Shown here piece by piece: positions 1-9,203 of a stretch of 64,000 bases of DNA. The first letter of the stretch is position 1; the number at the start of each line of letters is the position of its first letter. The stretch spans positions 744,001 to 808,000 of the forward strand of contig JAHCID010000002.1 of assembly GCA_026129405.1 (NCBI GenBank). The letters run 5' to 3'. A program made the translations under genes and the position numbers. A model generated the notes under the pieces. That model was not told where the DNA came from. It searched no databases and was given only the letters and a program-made list of their open reading frames with translations. The stretch comes from a bacterium (GTDB lineage Bacteria > Desulfobacterota > Binatia > DP-6).

Positions 1-1
1 C

Positions 2-1018
2 GACGGCTGCTCCGCGACCTGCGTCGTCGAGCCCGGGTACCAGTGTACGGGCGAGCCGTCGACCTGCGAGCCCACCTGCGGCGACGGGCTCGTCGTCGGC
101 GACGAGGCCTGTGACGAGGGAGCCTTGAACGGCGACCCGAGCGCCTGCTGCACGGCATCCTGCTCGTACCGCCTGGCGGGCGAGGAGTGCCGGCCGGCGG
201 CGGGCGAATGCGACGTCGCCGAGCAGTGCAGCGGCGCCGCGGCGGCGTGCCCCGCCGACGCCTTCGCGTCCGCGAGCACGGTGTGCCGGCCGGCGGCGGG
301 CGAATGCGACGTCGCCGAGCAGTGCAGCGGGTCGGCCGTGGCCTGTCCGGACGACACGGGGTTGCCGGACACGGACGGCGACACGGTGTGCGACGAGCTC
401 GACAACTGCCCCGGCGTCGCGAACCCCACGCAGGCGGACGGCGACGGCGACGGGCACGGCGATGCGTGCGATCCGTGCACCAATCTCGGTCCCGCGGTGG
501 CGTCGAAGACCGCGCTGGTCCTCGATAAGCTCCTGGCGCCGGCCGGCGACGACAAGCTCAGCTTCACGAGCTTCTTCGCCGCCGTCCCCGGGGCCGCCGA
601 CATCGATCCGCTCGCCGCCGGCGTGCGCTTCCTGATCGCCGACGCGAGCGGCGCGCTGCCGGTCGACGTGACCATCCCGGGCGGCGCCTACGTCGCCGCC
701 GAGAAGGCCGGCTGGAAGGTCAACGGCGCCGCGACGGCGTGGACGTACAAGAACGCCGGCACCATCGTGCCGACGATCGGCGGCATCACCACGGTGCAGA
801 TCAAGCGCTTCCCGGCCAAGCCCGGGACGCTCAAGGTGAAGGTCCTCGGGAAGAACGGCAGCTACGGCGTCGCCGCGCTGCCCTTGCTGCCGACCATCGT
901 GCTGGATCCACCGGTCGCGGAGACCGGCCTGTGCGGCGAGGCGACCTTCCCCAACACCGCACCGGCGAAGCCCAGCTGCATCGCCACGGGCGGGGGCAAG
1001 ACGGTCAAGTGTAAGTGA
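2..1018 (+). CDS. Cys-rich secreted protein, 5'-truncated by window edge
   Basis: The reading frame is open from the first bases, so the true start lies outside the window; the TTG at 125 is probably not the start. The visible part has several Cys-rich blocks of the DUF4215/myxobacterial type (CGDG, CDEG), including a nearly exact internal duplication beginning CRPAAGECDVAEQCSG. A thrombospondin type-3-like calcium-binding stretch follows (DTDGD...DNCPG...DGDGDGHGDACD). The last 170 or so residues look like a beta-sandwich and end in a short Cys/Lys tail (VKCK). Such proteins are normally exported and disulfide-bonded. Role unknown. A related tail occurs in the beta-helix protein at 16381-18609. 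Confidence 0.8.
   Translation, partial: DGCSATCVVEPGYQCTGEPSTCEPTCGDGLVVGDEACDEGALNGDPSACCTASCSYRLAGEECRPAAGECDVAEQCSGAAAACPADAFASASTVCRPAAGECDVAEQCSGSAVACPDDTGLPDTDGDTVCDELDNCPGVANPTQADGDGDGHGDACDPCTNLGPAVASKTALVLDKLLAPAGDDKLSFTSFFAAVPGAADIDPLAAGVRFLIADASGALPVDVTIPGGAYVAAEKAGWKVNGAATAWTYKNAGTIVPTIGGITTVQIKRFPAKPGTLKVKVLGKNGSYGVAALPLLPTIVLDPPVAETGLCGEATFPNTAPAKPSCIATGGGKTVKCK
188..330 (+). repeat. 47-bp exact direct repeat inside Cys-rich gene
   Basis: Positions 188-234 and 284-330 carry the same 47 bases, 96 bp (32 codons) apart and therefore in frame. Each encodes the Cys block starting CRPAAGECDVAEQCSG. The identity at DNA level indicates a recent duplication of one Cys module. Confidence 0.85.
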
Positions 1019-1235
1019 CGGAGCGGGCGCGCGGCTCGTCTCCGGCCCCGGCGCCGTCGGCGTGGGGCAGGGGGCGGGCCGCGACCGGTCCCGGCCGGCC
1101 AATCCGTCGGGCTGCGAATGCGACGGCCACGTCGTCCTCGACGGGCGACCGGCCGGTCTCGGAAGATTCCAAGTAGACGAGCTAACTCAACCCCGCTCGC
1201 GGTGACCTCGATTCCGCGGCGGCGAGGGGGCGTAC

Positions 1236-3263
1236 ATGGGCAGCAGAGGGCGCGTAGCCACGGGAGTCGCCGTCGGCAGAGTTGCCGGGATCGTGATCCT
1301 GGCCGCATGCATGGTCGTCGCGGCATCCGGACGTGCCGGTGCCACGGGGTATGCGAAGGGGTCGGATGCGGCCGGGAACACCGCCGCTGCCGACGGTGCC
1401 GAGTGCACCATCGCCGCCTGCGACGGCGGGGCGATCGCGAAGACCTTCCCGCCGCCGCGGCGCACGACCTGGGCGCCGAAGGGCTGCCGGACGCCCGATC
1501 CGGCGGGTGGGCCGCTGGCGTCGCGTGCGGCGTGGCGGAGCCTGCACGCCGACGAGGTGAACACCGACGAGGTGTCGATCGCCATGGCCCCCATGTTCGC
1601 GGCCGACTGGGTGGCCGAGCCGCAGACCTGGAACCCGACCGGCCCGGTCTTCGACGACGCCGGCAACCTCTACTTCGCGCCGTTCAATCCGCACGAGGAC
1701 GTCGTGCTGATCTCGCTCGAGCCGATCGCCGGCACCCGCCGCTGGGCCATCCCGAACACCACCGGTACCCCGGTCGGTACCGGCACCCCGCTCGTCCTCG
1801 ACGATCCGGACCGTCCGGGCGAGCAGATCGTTTACCTCGGGCTCTACGACCGCGTGCTGGCGGTACGGACCGACGGCGGCATCGTCTGGGATCGCCCGAC
1901 GGGTCTGCCCGGTCCGGCCACCGGCGTCTTCGGCGTCAACTACCATCCCCAGGCCGACGCCATCGTCGGGCTCAGCCGTGACGGCTGGCTCTACGCCGTC
2001 GATCGCCGCACCGGGCTGTCGGTGCTGCCGGCGCCGTTCCAGCTGCCGGGCGAGCCGGCGCCCCTCGGCCCGCCGTCGACCACACCGCCGGCGGTCACCG
2101 CCTGCGCGCAGCAGCTCTTCGAGCAGTTCGTGGATCCGGGCGGCGTGACGCTCGCGCAGATCATCGCCGTGCTCGGCGGCAACGGCTCCGAGGTCGCGAA
2201 CTACTTCTCGATCGACCCCACCACCGGGCGGCTCTGGGTGGGTGCCACCGCGCCCGACGCCGAGGACGGCACCGCGGACGGCGTCTCGGCGCTGGGCGCC
2301 CTCTATCGGCTCGAGCTGACGCCGGTCGGTCCGACCTTCGCCGTCGACGAGGTGTGCCACGCCTCGTTCGCCGGCGGCACGGCCTCGACGCCGGCGCTGC
2401 CGCGCGACGGCTCGCGGGTGTACGTCGGCGACAACGTCGGCAACCTGCTCGCCGTCGACCAGAACTGCCAGCAGGTGTGGTCGCTGCCGCTGGGCGAGCA
2501 GATCCGCGGCTCCATCGGCGTCGCGGCCGACAACCGCGAGGTCTACGCGGCGACCGCGAGCACGATCCACCAGGTGATCGACGACGGCGCCACGGCGCGC
2601 ATCGCGTGGAGCGCAGGCCTGGACGTCTTCGACCTCCAGCCCGGCCTGATCTCGGGCAACGCCAACATCGCCGGCATCGGCGCGAACGGCGTCGCCTTCC
2701 AGGCCGGCGCGGGCTACCAGTTCAGCACCACGCTCTTCACCAACACCGGGCTCGGGCTGCTCGATCGCGCCGACGGATCGGTGCGCTGGTTCACCCAGGG
2801 CTTCGACGAGACCGTCGCGGTGATGAGCACGGGGCCGGACGGCGCGCTCTACATCGGCAACTCGCCGCTGCGGCGGCTGTACGCCTCCTGCCTCAGCGAC
2901 CTCGGCATCATCCCGGTGGCGGTGGCGCCGCCGGTGGGCGGCATCCGCAAGTACCAGCCGATCCGGCACGACGTGTTCTTCCGCGACGTCGTGTGCGCCG
3001 GCGCCGACCGCGCCCGCAACGCGCGCCGCGACCGCAAGCTCTGTCCGGCGTCGCTCGCGGCCGACCAGCAGCAGCTCGCCGAGCTGTACGCGCAGGCGCG
3101 CCGCACCTTCACCACGGCCACGACCCACGGCGAGCTCGCAGGGAAGCCGGCGCTGCGCGTGACCCGCGTCCTCGCGCGCATCGAGAAGAAGCGCGCCCGC
3201 GGCCGCCAGCCGTGGAACGCCTTCAAGGCGCTCTGCCGCCAGGCGGAGCGGGCCATGCTCTGA
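1236..3263 (+). CDS. Secreted PQQ-like beta-propeller protein
   Basis: 675 residues. The ATG at 1236 has a purine-rich ribosome site (GAGGGGG) just upstream and opens a signal peptide of about 35 residues ending near SGRAGA. The mature part carries repeated blade-like segments (GWLYAVDRRTG, NLLAVDQNCQQVW, DNREVYAATAS, LGLLDRADGSVRWF) typical of quinoprotein-like/PQQ-type propellers. Scattered Cys residues suggest export and disulfides. The C-terminal 100 residues are Arg/Lys-rich and helical. No catalytic quinoprotein residues could be assigned, so it may be a scaffold or binding protein. It stands alone between the Cys-rich gene and a TetR regulator. Confidence 0.75.
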   Translation: MGSRGRVATGVAVGRVAGIVILAACMVVAASGRAGATGYAKGSDAAGNTAAADGAECTIAACDGGAIAKTFPPPRRTTWAPKGCRTPDPAGGPLASRAAWRSLHADEVNTDEVSIAMAPMFAADWVAEPQTWNPTGPVFDDAGNLYFAPFNPHEDVVLISLEPIAGTRRWAIPNTTGTPVGTGTPLVLDDPDRPGEQIVYLGLYDRVLAVRTDGGIVWDRPTGLPGPATGVFGVNYHPQADAIVGLSRDGWLYAVDRRTGLSVLPAPFQLPGEPAPLGPPSTTPPAVTACAQQLFEQFVDPGGVTLAQIIAVLGGNGSEVANYFSIDPTTGRLWVGATAPDAEDGTADGVSALGALYRLELTPVGPTFAVDEVCHASFAGGTASTPALPRDGSRVYVGDNVGNLLAVDQNCQQVWSLPLGEQIRGSIGVAADNREVYAATASTIHQVIDDGATARIAWSAGLDVFDLQPGLISGNANIAGIGANGVAFQAGAGYQFSTTLFTNTGLGLLDRADGSVRWFTQGFDETVAVMSTGPDGALYIGNSPLRRLYASCLSDLGIIPVAVAPPVGGIRKYQPIRHDVFFRDVVCAGADRARNARRDRKLCPASLAADQQQLAELYAQARRTFTTATTHGELAGKPALRVTRVLARIEKKRARGRQPWNAFKALCRQAERAML

Positions 3264-3352
3264 CCGCGTGGGACCGCGTGCGCGACGACCGATCGGCCGC
3301 CGGATCGATTCGGTTGTCGCGCCGCCCCCGGCACGGGCTATGGAATGACGAC

Positions 3353-4189
3353 ATGAGTCCCACGCAAGCGGGCGGCCGCGGCACCCGCCGCGGCCGCCCG
3401 AGCCCCGGCACCGACGACGGCGCCGAGCGATCCACCGCCGCCTCCGTTCCCCTCGTTCGCCGCGCCGGGCGCAAGGGCTGGGCCCAGCCCCTGCCGCGGG
3501 GACGTCACAAGCTGCCGCAGGAGGCGGTCGAGGATTCGCAACGCCAGCGCCTCCTGCTGGCGATGGCGGAGCTGGTCGGGGAGCGGGGCTACGGTGCGAC
3601 CACGGTGCCCGACGTGATCGCGGCGGCGCGCGTGTCGAGCAATACGTTCTACCGCTTCTTCACCGACAAGACCGCGTGCTTCCTGGCGCTGAGCGAGCAG
3701 CTCGGCGACCAGCTGTTCGACCAGCTCGCCGCCTTCGAGACCGATGCCGCGACGCCGCAGGAGGCCCTCGCCGCGCTCGACGCGGGCCTCCGGGCCTATC
3801 TGCGCTGGTGGTCCGACCAGCCCGCGATGGCGCGGGCCTACTTCGTGGAGCTGCCGATGGCGGGGCCGCGCGCGATGGCGGCGCGCGAGCGGCAGTACCG
3901 GCGCTTCGAGACCATCCACCGGCGGGTCGCGGAGCGGGCGCGCGCGCTGTCCGGCGACGCACCGCCGCTGCGCGACGTCGACGTCAGCGCCTCGGTGATC
4001 CTCACCACGGAGCTGGTCGCGCGCGAGGTCCGCGCGGGGCGGGTCCGCCAGCTGGCCGCGATCGAAGACGACATGCGCTACGTGCTGCTGAAGCTCCTCG
4101 CCGGGGATCAGGTCGCCGAGCTGGCGCGGCGGCGTCGCACACCGCTCGCACCGTCTGCGCCCGCCGCCCGGCGCGTCCGTCCGGACTGA
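3353..4189 (+). CDS. TetR/AcrR-family transcriptional regulator
   Basis: 278 residues from the ATG at 3353. An unusually long basic N-terminal extension of about 60 residues (GRGTRRGRPS...) precedes the TetR helix-turn-helix (QRQRLLLAMAELVGERGY...TTVPDVIAAARVSSNTFYRFF, residues about 60-105). The remainder is the all-helical ligand and dimerisation domain. TetR proteins usually repress neighbouring genes in response to a small hydrophobic ligand. The closest candidates here are the convergent TauE-type exporter and the carboxylase downstream, but no operator was identified. Confidence 0.85.
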   Translation: MSPTQAGGRGTRRGRPSPGTDDGAERSTAASVPLVRRAGRKGWAQPLPRGRHKLPQEAVEDSQRQRLLLAMAELVGERGYGATTVPDVIAAARVSSNTFYRFFTDKTACFLALSEQLGDQLFDQLAAFETDAATPQEALAALDAGLRAYLRWWSDQPAMARAYFVELPMAGPRAMAARERQYRRFETIHRRVAERARALSGDAPPLRDVDVSASVILTTELVAREVRAGRVRQLAAIEDDMRYVLLKLLAGDQVAELARRRRTPLAPSAPAARRVRPD

Positions 4190-4227
4190 AGGGGGAGCCG
4201 GGCGCGTCGCAGCCGGGGCGCGGGATG

Positions 4228-5106
4228 CTATCGGCCGGCCGCCGCCTGCCCGCGCGTCGCCGCCCACAGCATCGCCGCAGCCGTGTAGACCGCCACCACG
4301 AGCACCAGCACGCGGACGACGTCGAGCGGCAGGGAGCGGACGACGAACGCGGCCACGAGGACGGCGGGGATGCCCCCGAGCGTCAGGCCGAGCGCGACGC
4401 CCGGGCTGTACGCCTCGCGGGCGACGAAGCGCCAGCCGGCGAACGGCATGAGGAAGCCGCACGAGCCCATCATGATCGGGAACGCCGCGGTCGCGTTCAT
4501 GCCGAGCAGCGTGACGAGGATCATGCACGGCCCGTACAGGCCGACGCCGAGGGTCATGAGCGCGCCGAGCATGAAGTTGCCGGCCACGCCGACGACGAAG
4601 CGCAGCCCCGACAGCCCGAGCGCGTCGGCCCCCACCGGCGCGCCGAGCAGCAGCTGGCGGGCGAGGAGGGCGGCCGCCACCAGCAACGCCGCACCCATGC
4701 CCAGCTGGACGCGGCGGCGCGACCAGCCCGCGACCACGCCGGCGCCGAGCCACGCGCCCGCGATCGCGGCCCCGATCATCGCCGTCAGCGTGCCGGGATC
4801 CACCGCGACCACCGCGATGAAGATCAGCGCCTGCGCCACCGACGGCAGGGCATGGCCGACGTTCATCGTGCCCGGGATCAGCCGATCGGGGACCAGCCGG
4901 AAGGCGCGGAACAGCGCCGCGGTGGGCGCGAACGAGCCGACACCGAGCGTGTCGAAGAAGTTGGTGAGCGCGCCGATGCCGAGGCCGGCGGCGCCCGGCC
5001 GGGCGGCGGCGCGCGGCGCGTGCACGAGCCGCACGGCCCAGCCGACGGCGAACGCCGCCGCCAGGACGCCGAGGAGGCCGACGAGGACGACCTGCGGATC
5101 GGGCAC
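4228..5106 (-). CDS. TauE/SafE-family membrane permease
   Basis: 292 residues, almost entirely hydrophobic, with about eight predicted membrane helices in two halves as in the TauE/SafE (DUF81) family. Gly-rich segments such as GIGALTNFFDTLGVGSF and the second-half NFMLGALMTLGVGLYGPCM fit the family. Members export sulfite, sulfoacetate or other anionic compounds; the substrate here is unknown. It lies convergent with the TetR regulator and 22 bp downstream of the hypothetical gene at 5129-5623 on the same strand, so the two may be co-transcribed. Confidence 0.85.
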   Translation of the reverse strand: MPDPQVVLVGLLGVLAAAFAVGWAVRLVHAPRAAARPGAAGLGIGALTNFFDTLGVGSFAPTAALFRAFRLVPDRLIPGTMNVGHALPSVAQALIFIAVVAVDPGTLTAMIGAAIAGAWLGAGVVAGWSRRRVQLGMGAALLVAAALLARQLLLGAPVGADALGLSGLRFVVGVAGNFMLGALMTLGVGLYGPCMILVTLLGMNATAAFPIMMGSCGFLMPFAGWRFVAREAYSPGVALGLTLGGIPAVLVAAFVVRSLPLDVVRVLVLVVAVYTAAAMLWAATRGQAAAGR

Positions 5107-5128
5107 GCGGGAACGGGCGGCGGCCGCC

Positions 5129-5623
5129 TCAGGACGGCGAGCGCGGCTCCTCGACGAGCGCCAGCACCTCGGTCGCGATCCGGCGGACGTTCGCGATCGT
5201 GTCCTCGGAGGCGTTCGCGGCCAGCACTCGCGCCGCCGCGGTCCACTGCGCGTGGACGCCGTCCTGGAAGAAGAGCGGCAGGAGATGCACGAACTGCATC
5301 ATGCCGAAGGCGATCACGTCGACGTCGCGCTGGAGCGGCTCGGTGGGCGGCGACTCGAGGACGTGGAGGTAGAGGCTGGCCTGCGGGTTCGCGCGGACCG
5401 TGACGCCGGTCACCTCGACGGTCTGCTCCGCGATGCGGCACCAGGTCGCGTCGCGCTCGAGGACGCGCAGGATGGGCTCGCGGTCGGGCTCGGGCAGCCG
5501 GCCGAAGGCACGCAGCAGCCGCGGGACCAGCGGATCGGCCAGCAGCCCCGCCGTCAGGTCGTTCGCCGACGTCAGCATGAGACGCAGGGCATCGAGCTGG
5601 GACGCCGGGTCGTCGCTCGCCAT
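5129..5623 (-). CDS. Conserved-looking hypothetical protein
   Basis: 164 residues from the ATG at 5623, inside a much longer open frame that is otherwise a shadow of the carboxylase. The product is mostly helical (LRLMLTSANDLTAGLLADPLVPRLLRAF...) with no signal peptide, membrane segment or recognisable catalytic motif. It is divergent from the carboxylase gene at 5723 with only 99 bp between them, and directly upstream of the TauE-type gene. I do not recognise the family. Confidence 0.6.
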   Translation of the reverse strand: MASDDPASQLDALRLMLTSANDLTAGLLADPLVPRLLRAFGRLPEPDREPILRVLERDATWCRIAEQTVEVTGVTVRANPQASLYLHVLESPPTEPLQRDVDVIAFGMMQFVHLLPLFFQDGVHAQWTAAARVLAANASEDTIANVRRIATEVLALVEEPRSPS

Positions 5624-5722
5624 GCGCGGACCTTGCGTGCTCGGCGGGCGGGCTGTCAACGCCCGACGGTGTCGCACGGCGCTGGACACCGGCAGGCCGG
5701 CGACGGCAACACTGGCGCCCCG

Positions 5723-8700
5723 ATGCATCGTCCCCCGACCCCGAAGCGCCTCCTGGTCGCGAACCGCGGCGAGATCGCGGTGCGCGTCCTGCGCGCGGCC
5801 GCCGAGCTCGCCTGGCCCACCGTCGCGGTGTTCTCCGAGGACGACGCGCGGGCCCTGCACGTCCGCCGCGCCGACGTCGCACGGCCGCTGCGCGGCGCCG
5901 GCCCGACGGCCTACCTCGACGCGGCGCAGCTGATCGGGATCGCGCGCGAGACGGGCTGCGACCTCGTCCATCCGGGCTACGGCTTCCTCTCCGAGCGCGC
6001 CGACTTCGCCGAGGCCTGCCGCGACGCCGGCCTCGGCTTCGTGGGACCGCGTCCCGAGACGCTGGCGCTGCTCGGCGACAAGACGGCGGCCCGCGACCTC
6101 GCCCGCCGGCACGACGTTCCCGTCCTGCCCGGAACCTTCGCCGCGACGACGCTCGAGGAGGCGCGGCGGTTCCGCGCCGCGCTCGGGCCCGACGACGCCC
6201 TCGTCGTGAAGGCGCGCGCCGGCGGCGGCGGCCGCGGCATGCGCGTCGTGCGGCCCGGCGACGATCTCGACGCCGCGTATCGGCGCTGCGCCTCCGAGGC
6301 GGCCGCGGCGTTCGGCGACGGTGCCCTCTACGTCGAGCGGCTGTTGCCGCGGGCGCGGCATCTCGAGGTGCAGATCGTCGGCGACGGCAGCGGCGCGGTC
6401 GTACATCTCGGCGAACGCGAGTGCAGCCTCCAGCGCCGCCACCAGAAGCTCGTCGAGGTGGCGCCGAGCCCGCGTCTCGAGGCCGTGCTCCGCGCGCGGC
6501 TCACCGACGCCGCCGTGCGCCTCGGCCGCGCGGTCGGCTACGCCGGCGTCGGCACCGTGGAGTTCCTGCTGGGCGAGCCGGGGCCGGTGTTCCTCGAGGC
6601 CAACCCGCGCCTCCAGGTCGAGCACACCGTCACCGAGATGGTGACCGGCCTCGACCTCGTGCACCTCCAGCTGCACCTCGCGGCCGGCGCCACGCTGGCG
6701 GAGCTGGGCCTCGCGCAGGACCGCGTCCCGGCGCCGCGCGGCTGCGCGGTGCAGGTGCGCGTCAACATGGAGACGCTCGACGCCGCCGGCACCGTGCGTC
6801 CGGGGGGCGGCACGATCGCGGTGTTCGAGCCGCCGAGCGGTCCCGGCCTGCGCGTCGACACCTTCGGCTACGCCGGCTACACGACGACGCCGCGCTTCGA
6901 CGCGCTGCTCGCGAAGCTGATCGCACACGCCGCCGACCATGCGACGGCGGTCGCGAAGGCGCGGCGGGCGCTGCGCGAGTTCCGCGTCGAGGGCGTGCCG
7001 ACGAACCTGCCGCTGCTGGAGCGCCTGCTCGCCCTGCCGGCGGTGGCGGCGGGCGCGGTCGACACCGGCTTCGTCGAGGAGCAGCTCGCGGCGCTCCTCG
7101 CGCCCGAGCCGGCGGCGCCCGCGCCGCTCTTCTTCGCGTCGGAGGCGCCGCCGCATGGCGCTGCGGGCCGCGCCGGGGCGCAGATCGACGCGGTCGATCC
7201 GCTCGCGGTGCTCGCGCACGGGAAGGGATCGACGGCCGGGGGCGCGGCCGCGCCGCCGCGGCCGTCCTCGCCGCTCGCGGACGTGCCGCCGCTCGGGCCC
7301 GACGAGGTGTGCGTCGTCGCGCCGTTGCAGGGCACCGTGGTGACGGTCGACGTCGCGGTGGGCGACGCCGTCGCCGCCGGGCACGCGCTGCTGGTCATGG
7401 AGGCGATGAAGATGGAGCACGTCGTCGCCGCGCCGGCCGGCGGCGTCGTGCGCCGCCTGGGCGCGGCGGCGGGCGACACGGTGCGGGAGAGGCACCCGCT
7501 CGTCGTGCTCGCGGCCCGGGACGTCGCCGTCGCCGCCGGGGCGGTGGCGGTGACGGTCGATCTGGATCACGTCCGGCCCGACCTGGCCGAGGTGCACGCG
7601 CGCCACGCCGTCGGCCTCGACGCCGCGCGGCCCGAGGCCGTGGCGCGCCGGCACGCGAAGGGCCAGCGCACGGCGCGCGAGAACGTCGACGACCTGTGCG
7701 ATCCCGGCTCGTTCGTCGAGTACGGCGCGCTCGCCCTCGCGGCGCAGCGCCGCCGCCGCACGCTCGACGACCTCGTCGCGCGCACGCCGGCCGACGGCCT
7801 CGTGTGCGGCGTCGGCCGCGTGAACGGCGACCGCTTCTCGCCGGAGCGCGCACGCTGCGCCGTGCTGGCCTACGACTACACCGTGCTCGCCGGGACGCAG
7901 GGCCTGCAGAACCACCGCAAGAAGGACCGCCTCTTCGCGCTCGCCCACGAGCAGCGCCTGCCGGTCGTCTTCTTCACCGAGGGCGGCGGCGGCCGGCCGG
8001 GCGACACCGACGGCGCAGGCGTCGCGGGGCTCGATTGCCTCGCGTTCCGCTCCTTCGGGCGGCTGTCGGGGCTGGTGCCGCTGGTCGGCGTCAACGCCGG
8101 CCGCTGCTTCGCCGGCAACGCCGCGCTGCTCGGCTGCTGCGACGTCGTCATCGCCACCGAGGACTCGAGCATCGGCATGGGCGGCCCGGCCATGATCGAG
8201 GGCGGCGGGCTCGGCGTCTTCCACCCCGACGAGGTCGGGCCGATGCGCGTGCAGCGCGCGAACGGGGTGGTCGACGTGGCCGTGCGCGACGAGGCGGAGG
8301 GCGTGCGGGTCGCGAAGCAGTACCTGTCGTACTTCCAGGGGCCGGTCGCGGACTGGTCGTGCGCGGATCAGCGGCGCCTGCGGACGGCGATCCCGGAGAA
8401 CCGCCTGCGCGTCTACGACGTGCGCAGCGTGATCGAGACGCTCGCCGACACCGGCTCGGTGCTCGAGCTGCGCCGCGGCTTCGGCGCCGGCATGGTGACC
8501 GCGCTCGCGCGCGTCGAGGGGCGGCCCCTCGGCATCGTCGCCAACGACCCGATGCACCTGGCGGGCGCCATCGACCCCGACGCCGCCGACAAGGCGGCGC
8601 GCTTCCTGCAGCTCTGCGACGCCTTCGACGTGCCGCTCCTCTTCCTCTGCGACACGCCGGGCATCATGGTCGGCCCCGAGGTCGAGAAGCGCGCCATGGT

Positions 8701-9127
8701 GCGGCACGCCGCGCGCCTGTTCGTCGTCGGCGCCAGCCTCTCGGTGCCGTTCTGCACCATCGTGCTGCGCAAGGGCTACGGGCTCGGCGCGCAGGCGATG
8801 GCAGGCGGCAGCTTCCACGCGCCGGTGCTCACGGTCGCGTGGCCGACCGGCGAGTTCGGCGGCATGGGCCTCGAGGGCGCGGTGAAGCTCGGCTTCCGCA
8901 AGGAGCTGGCCGCGGTCGAGGACCCGGCGGCGCGCCGCCGCCTCTTCGACGACATGGTCGCGCGCATGTACGAGATCGGGAAGGGCGTGAACATGGCGTC
9001 GCACTTCGAGATCGACGACGTCATCGATCCGATCGACTCGCGCCGGGTGGTGGCGAGCGCGCTCCACCAGGGGCCGCCGCCCGCGCCGCGGACGGGCAAG
9101 AAGCGGCCCTGCGTCGACACGTGGTGA
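5723..9127 (+). CDS. Single-chain biotin-dependent acyl-CoA carboxylase
   Basis: 1,134 residues from the ATG at 5723. Order of domains: biotin carboxylase/ATP-grasp (about 1-450: LLVANRGEIAVRV, FLEANPRLQVEH), biotin carboxyl carrier domain with EAMKMEH and biotinylated Lys563, then carboxyltransferase (about 630-1130: RRKHAKGQ-like start, FFTEGGGGRPGDTD, GGPAMIEGGG, MAGGSFHAP). It would carboxylate an acyl-CoA (acetyl-, propionyl- or a longer or branched one) using ATP and bicarbonate in the cytoplasm. Most homologues split these activities over two or three subunits, so the fusion is notable. Substrate cannot be read from sequence. Confidence 0.9.
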   Translation: MHRPPTPKRLLVANRGEIAVRVLRAAAELAWPTVAVFSEDDARALHVRRADVARPLRGAGPTAYLDAAQLIGIARETGCDLVHPGYGFLSERADFAEACRDAGLGFVGPRPETLALLGDKTAARDLARRHDVPVLPGTFAATTLEEARRFRAALGPDDALVVKARAGGGGRGMRVVRPGDDLDAAYRRCASEAAAAFGDGALYVERLLPRARHLEVQIVGDGSGAVVHLGERECSLQRRHQKLVEVAPSPRLEAVLRARLTDAAVRLGRAVGYAGVGTVEFLLGEPGPVFLEANPRLQVEHTVTEMVTGLDLVHLQLHLAAGATLAELGLAQDRVPAPRGCAVQVRVNMETLDAAGTVRPGGGTIAVFEPPSGPGLRVDTFGYAGYTTTPRFDALLAKLIAHAADHATAVAKARRALREFRVEGVPTNLPLLERLLALPAVAAGAVDTGFVEEQLAALLAPEPAAPAPLFFASEAPPHGAAGRAGAQIDAVDPLAVLAHGKGSTAGGAAAPPRPSSPLADVPPLGPDEVCVVAPLQGTVVTVDVAVGDAVAAGHALLVMEAMKMEHVVAAPAGGVVRRLGAAAGDTVRERHPLVVLAARDVAVAAGAVAVTVDLDHVRPDLAEVHARHAVGLDAARPEAVARRHAKGQRTARENVDDLCDPGSFVEYGALALAAQRRRRTLDDLVARTPADGLVCGVGRVNGDRFSPERARCAVLAYDYTVLAGTQGLQNHRKKDRLFALAHEQRLPVVFFTEGGGGRPGDTDGAGVAGLDCLAFRSFGRLSGLVPLVGVNAGRCFAGNAALLGCCDVVIATEDSSIGMGGPAMIEGGGLGVFHPDEVGPMRVQRANGVVDVAVRDEAEGVRVAKQYLSYFQGPVADWSCADQRRLRTAIPENRLRVYDVRSVIETLADTGSVLELRRGFGAGMVTALARVEGRPLGIVANDPMHLAGAIDPDAADKAARFLQLCDAFDVPLLFLCDTPGIMVGPEVEKRAMVRHAARLFVVGASLSVPFCTIVLRKGYGLGAQAMAGGSFHAPVLTVAWPTGEFGGMGLEGAVKLGFRKELAAVEDPAARRRLFDDMVARMYEIGKGVNMASHFEIDDVIDPIDSRRVVASALHQGPPPAPRTGKKRPCVDTW

Positions 9128-9203
9128 GCCGCGCACCTCGCATCGACGGGGACGGAGCGACGGCGGGGCGGCAACCGGTCCCGCGCCGCCGGCGCTGCGG
9201 GCG

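Noticed and set aside
5624-9136. Long minus-strand open frame opposite the carboxylase
   Set aside because: Arg/Ala/His-rich shadow translation caused by high GC; only its last part (5129-5623) is supported as a gene.
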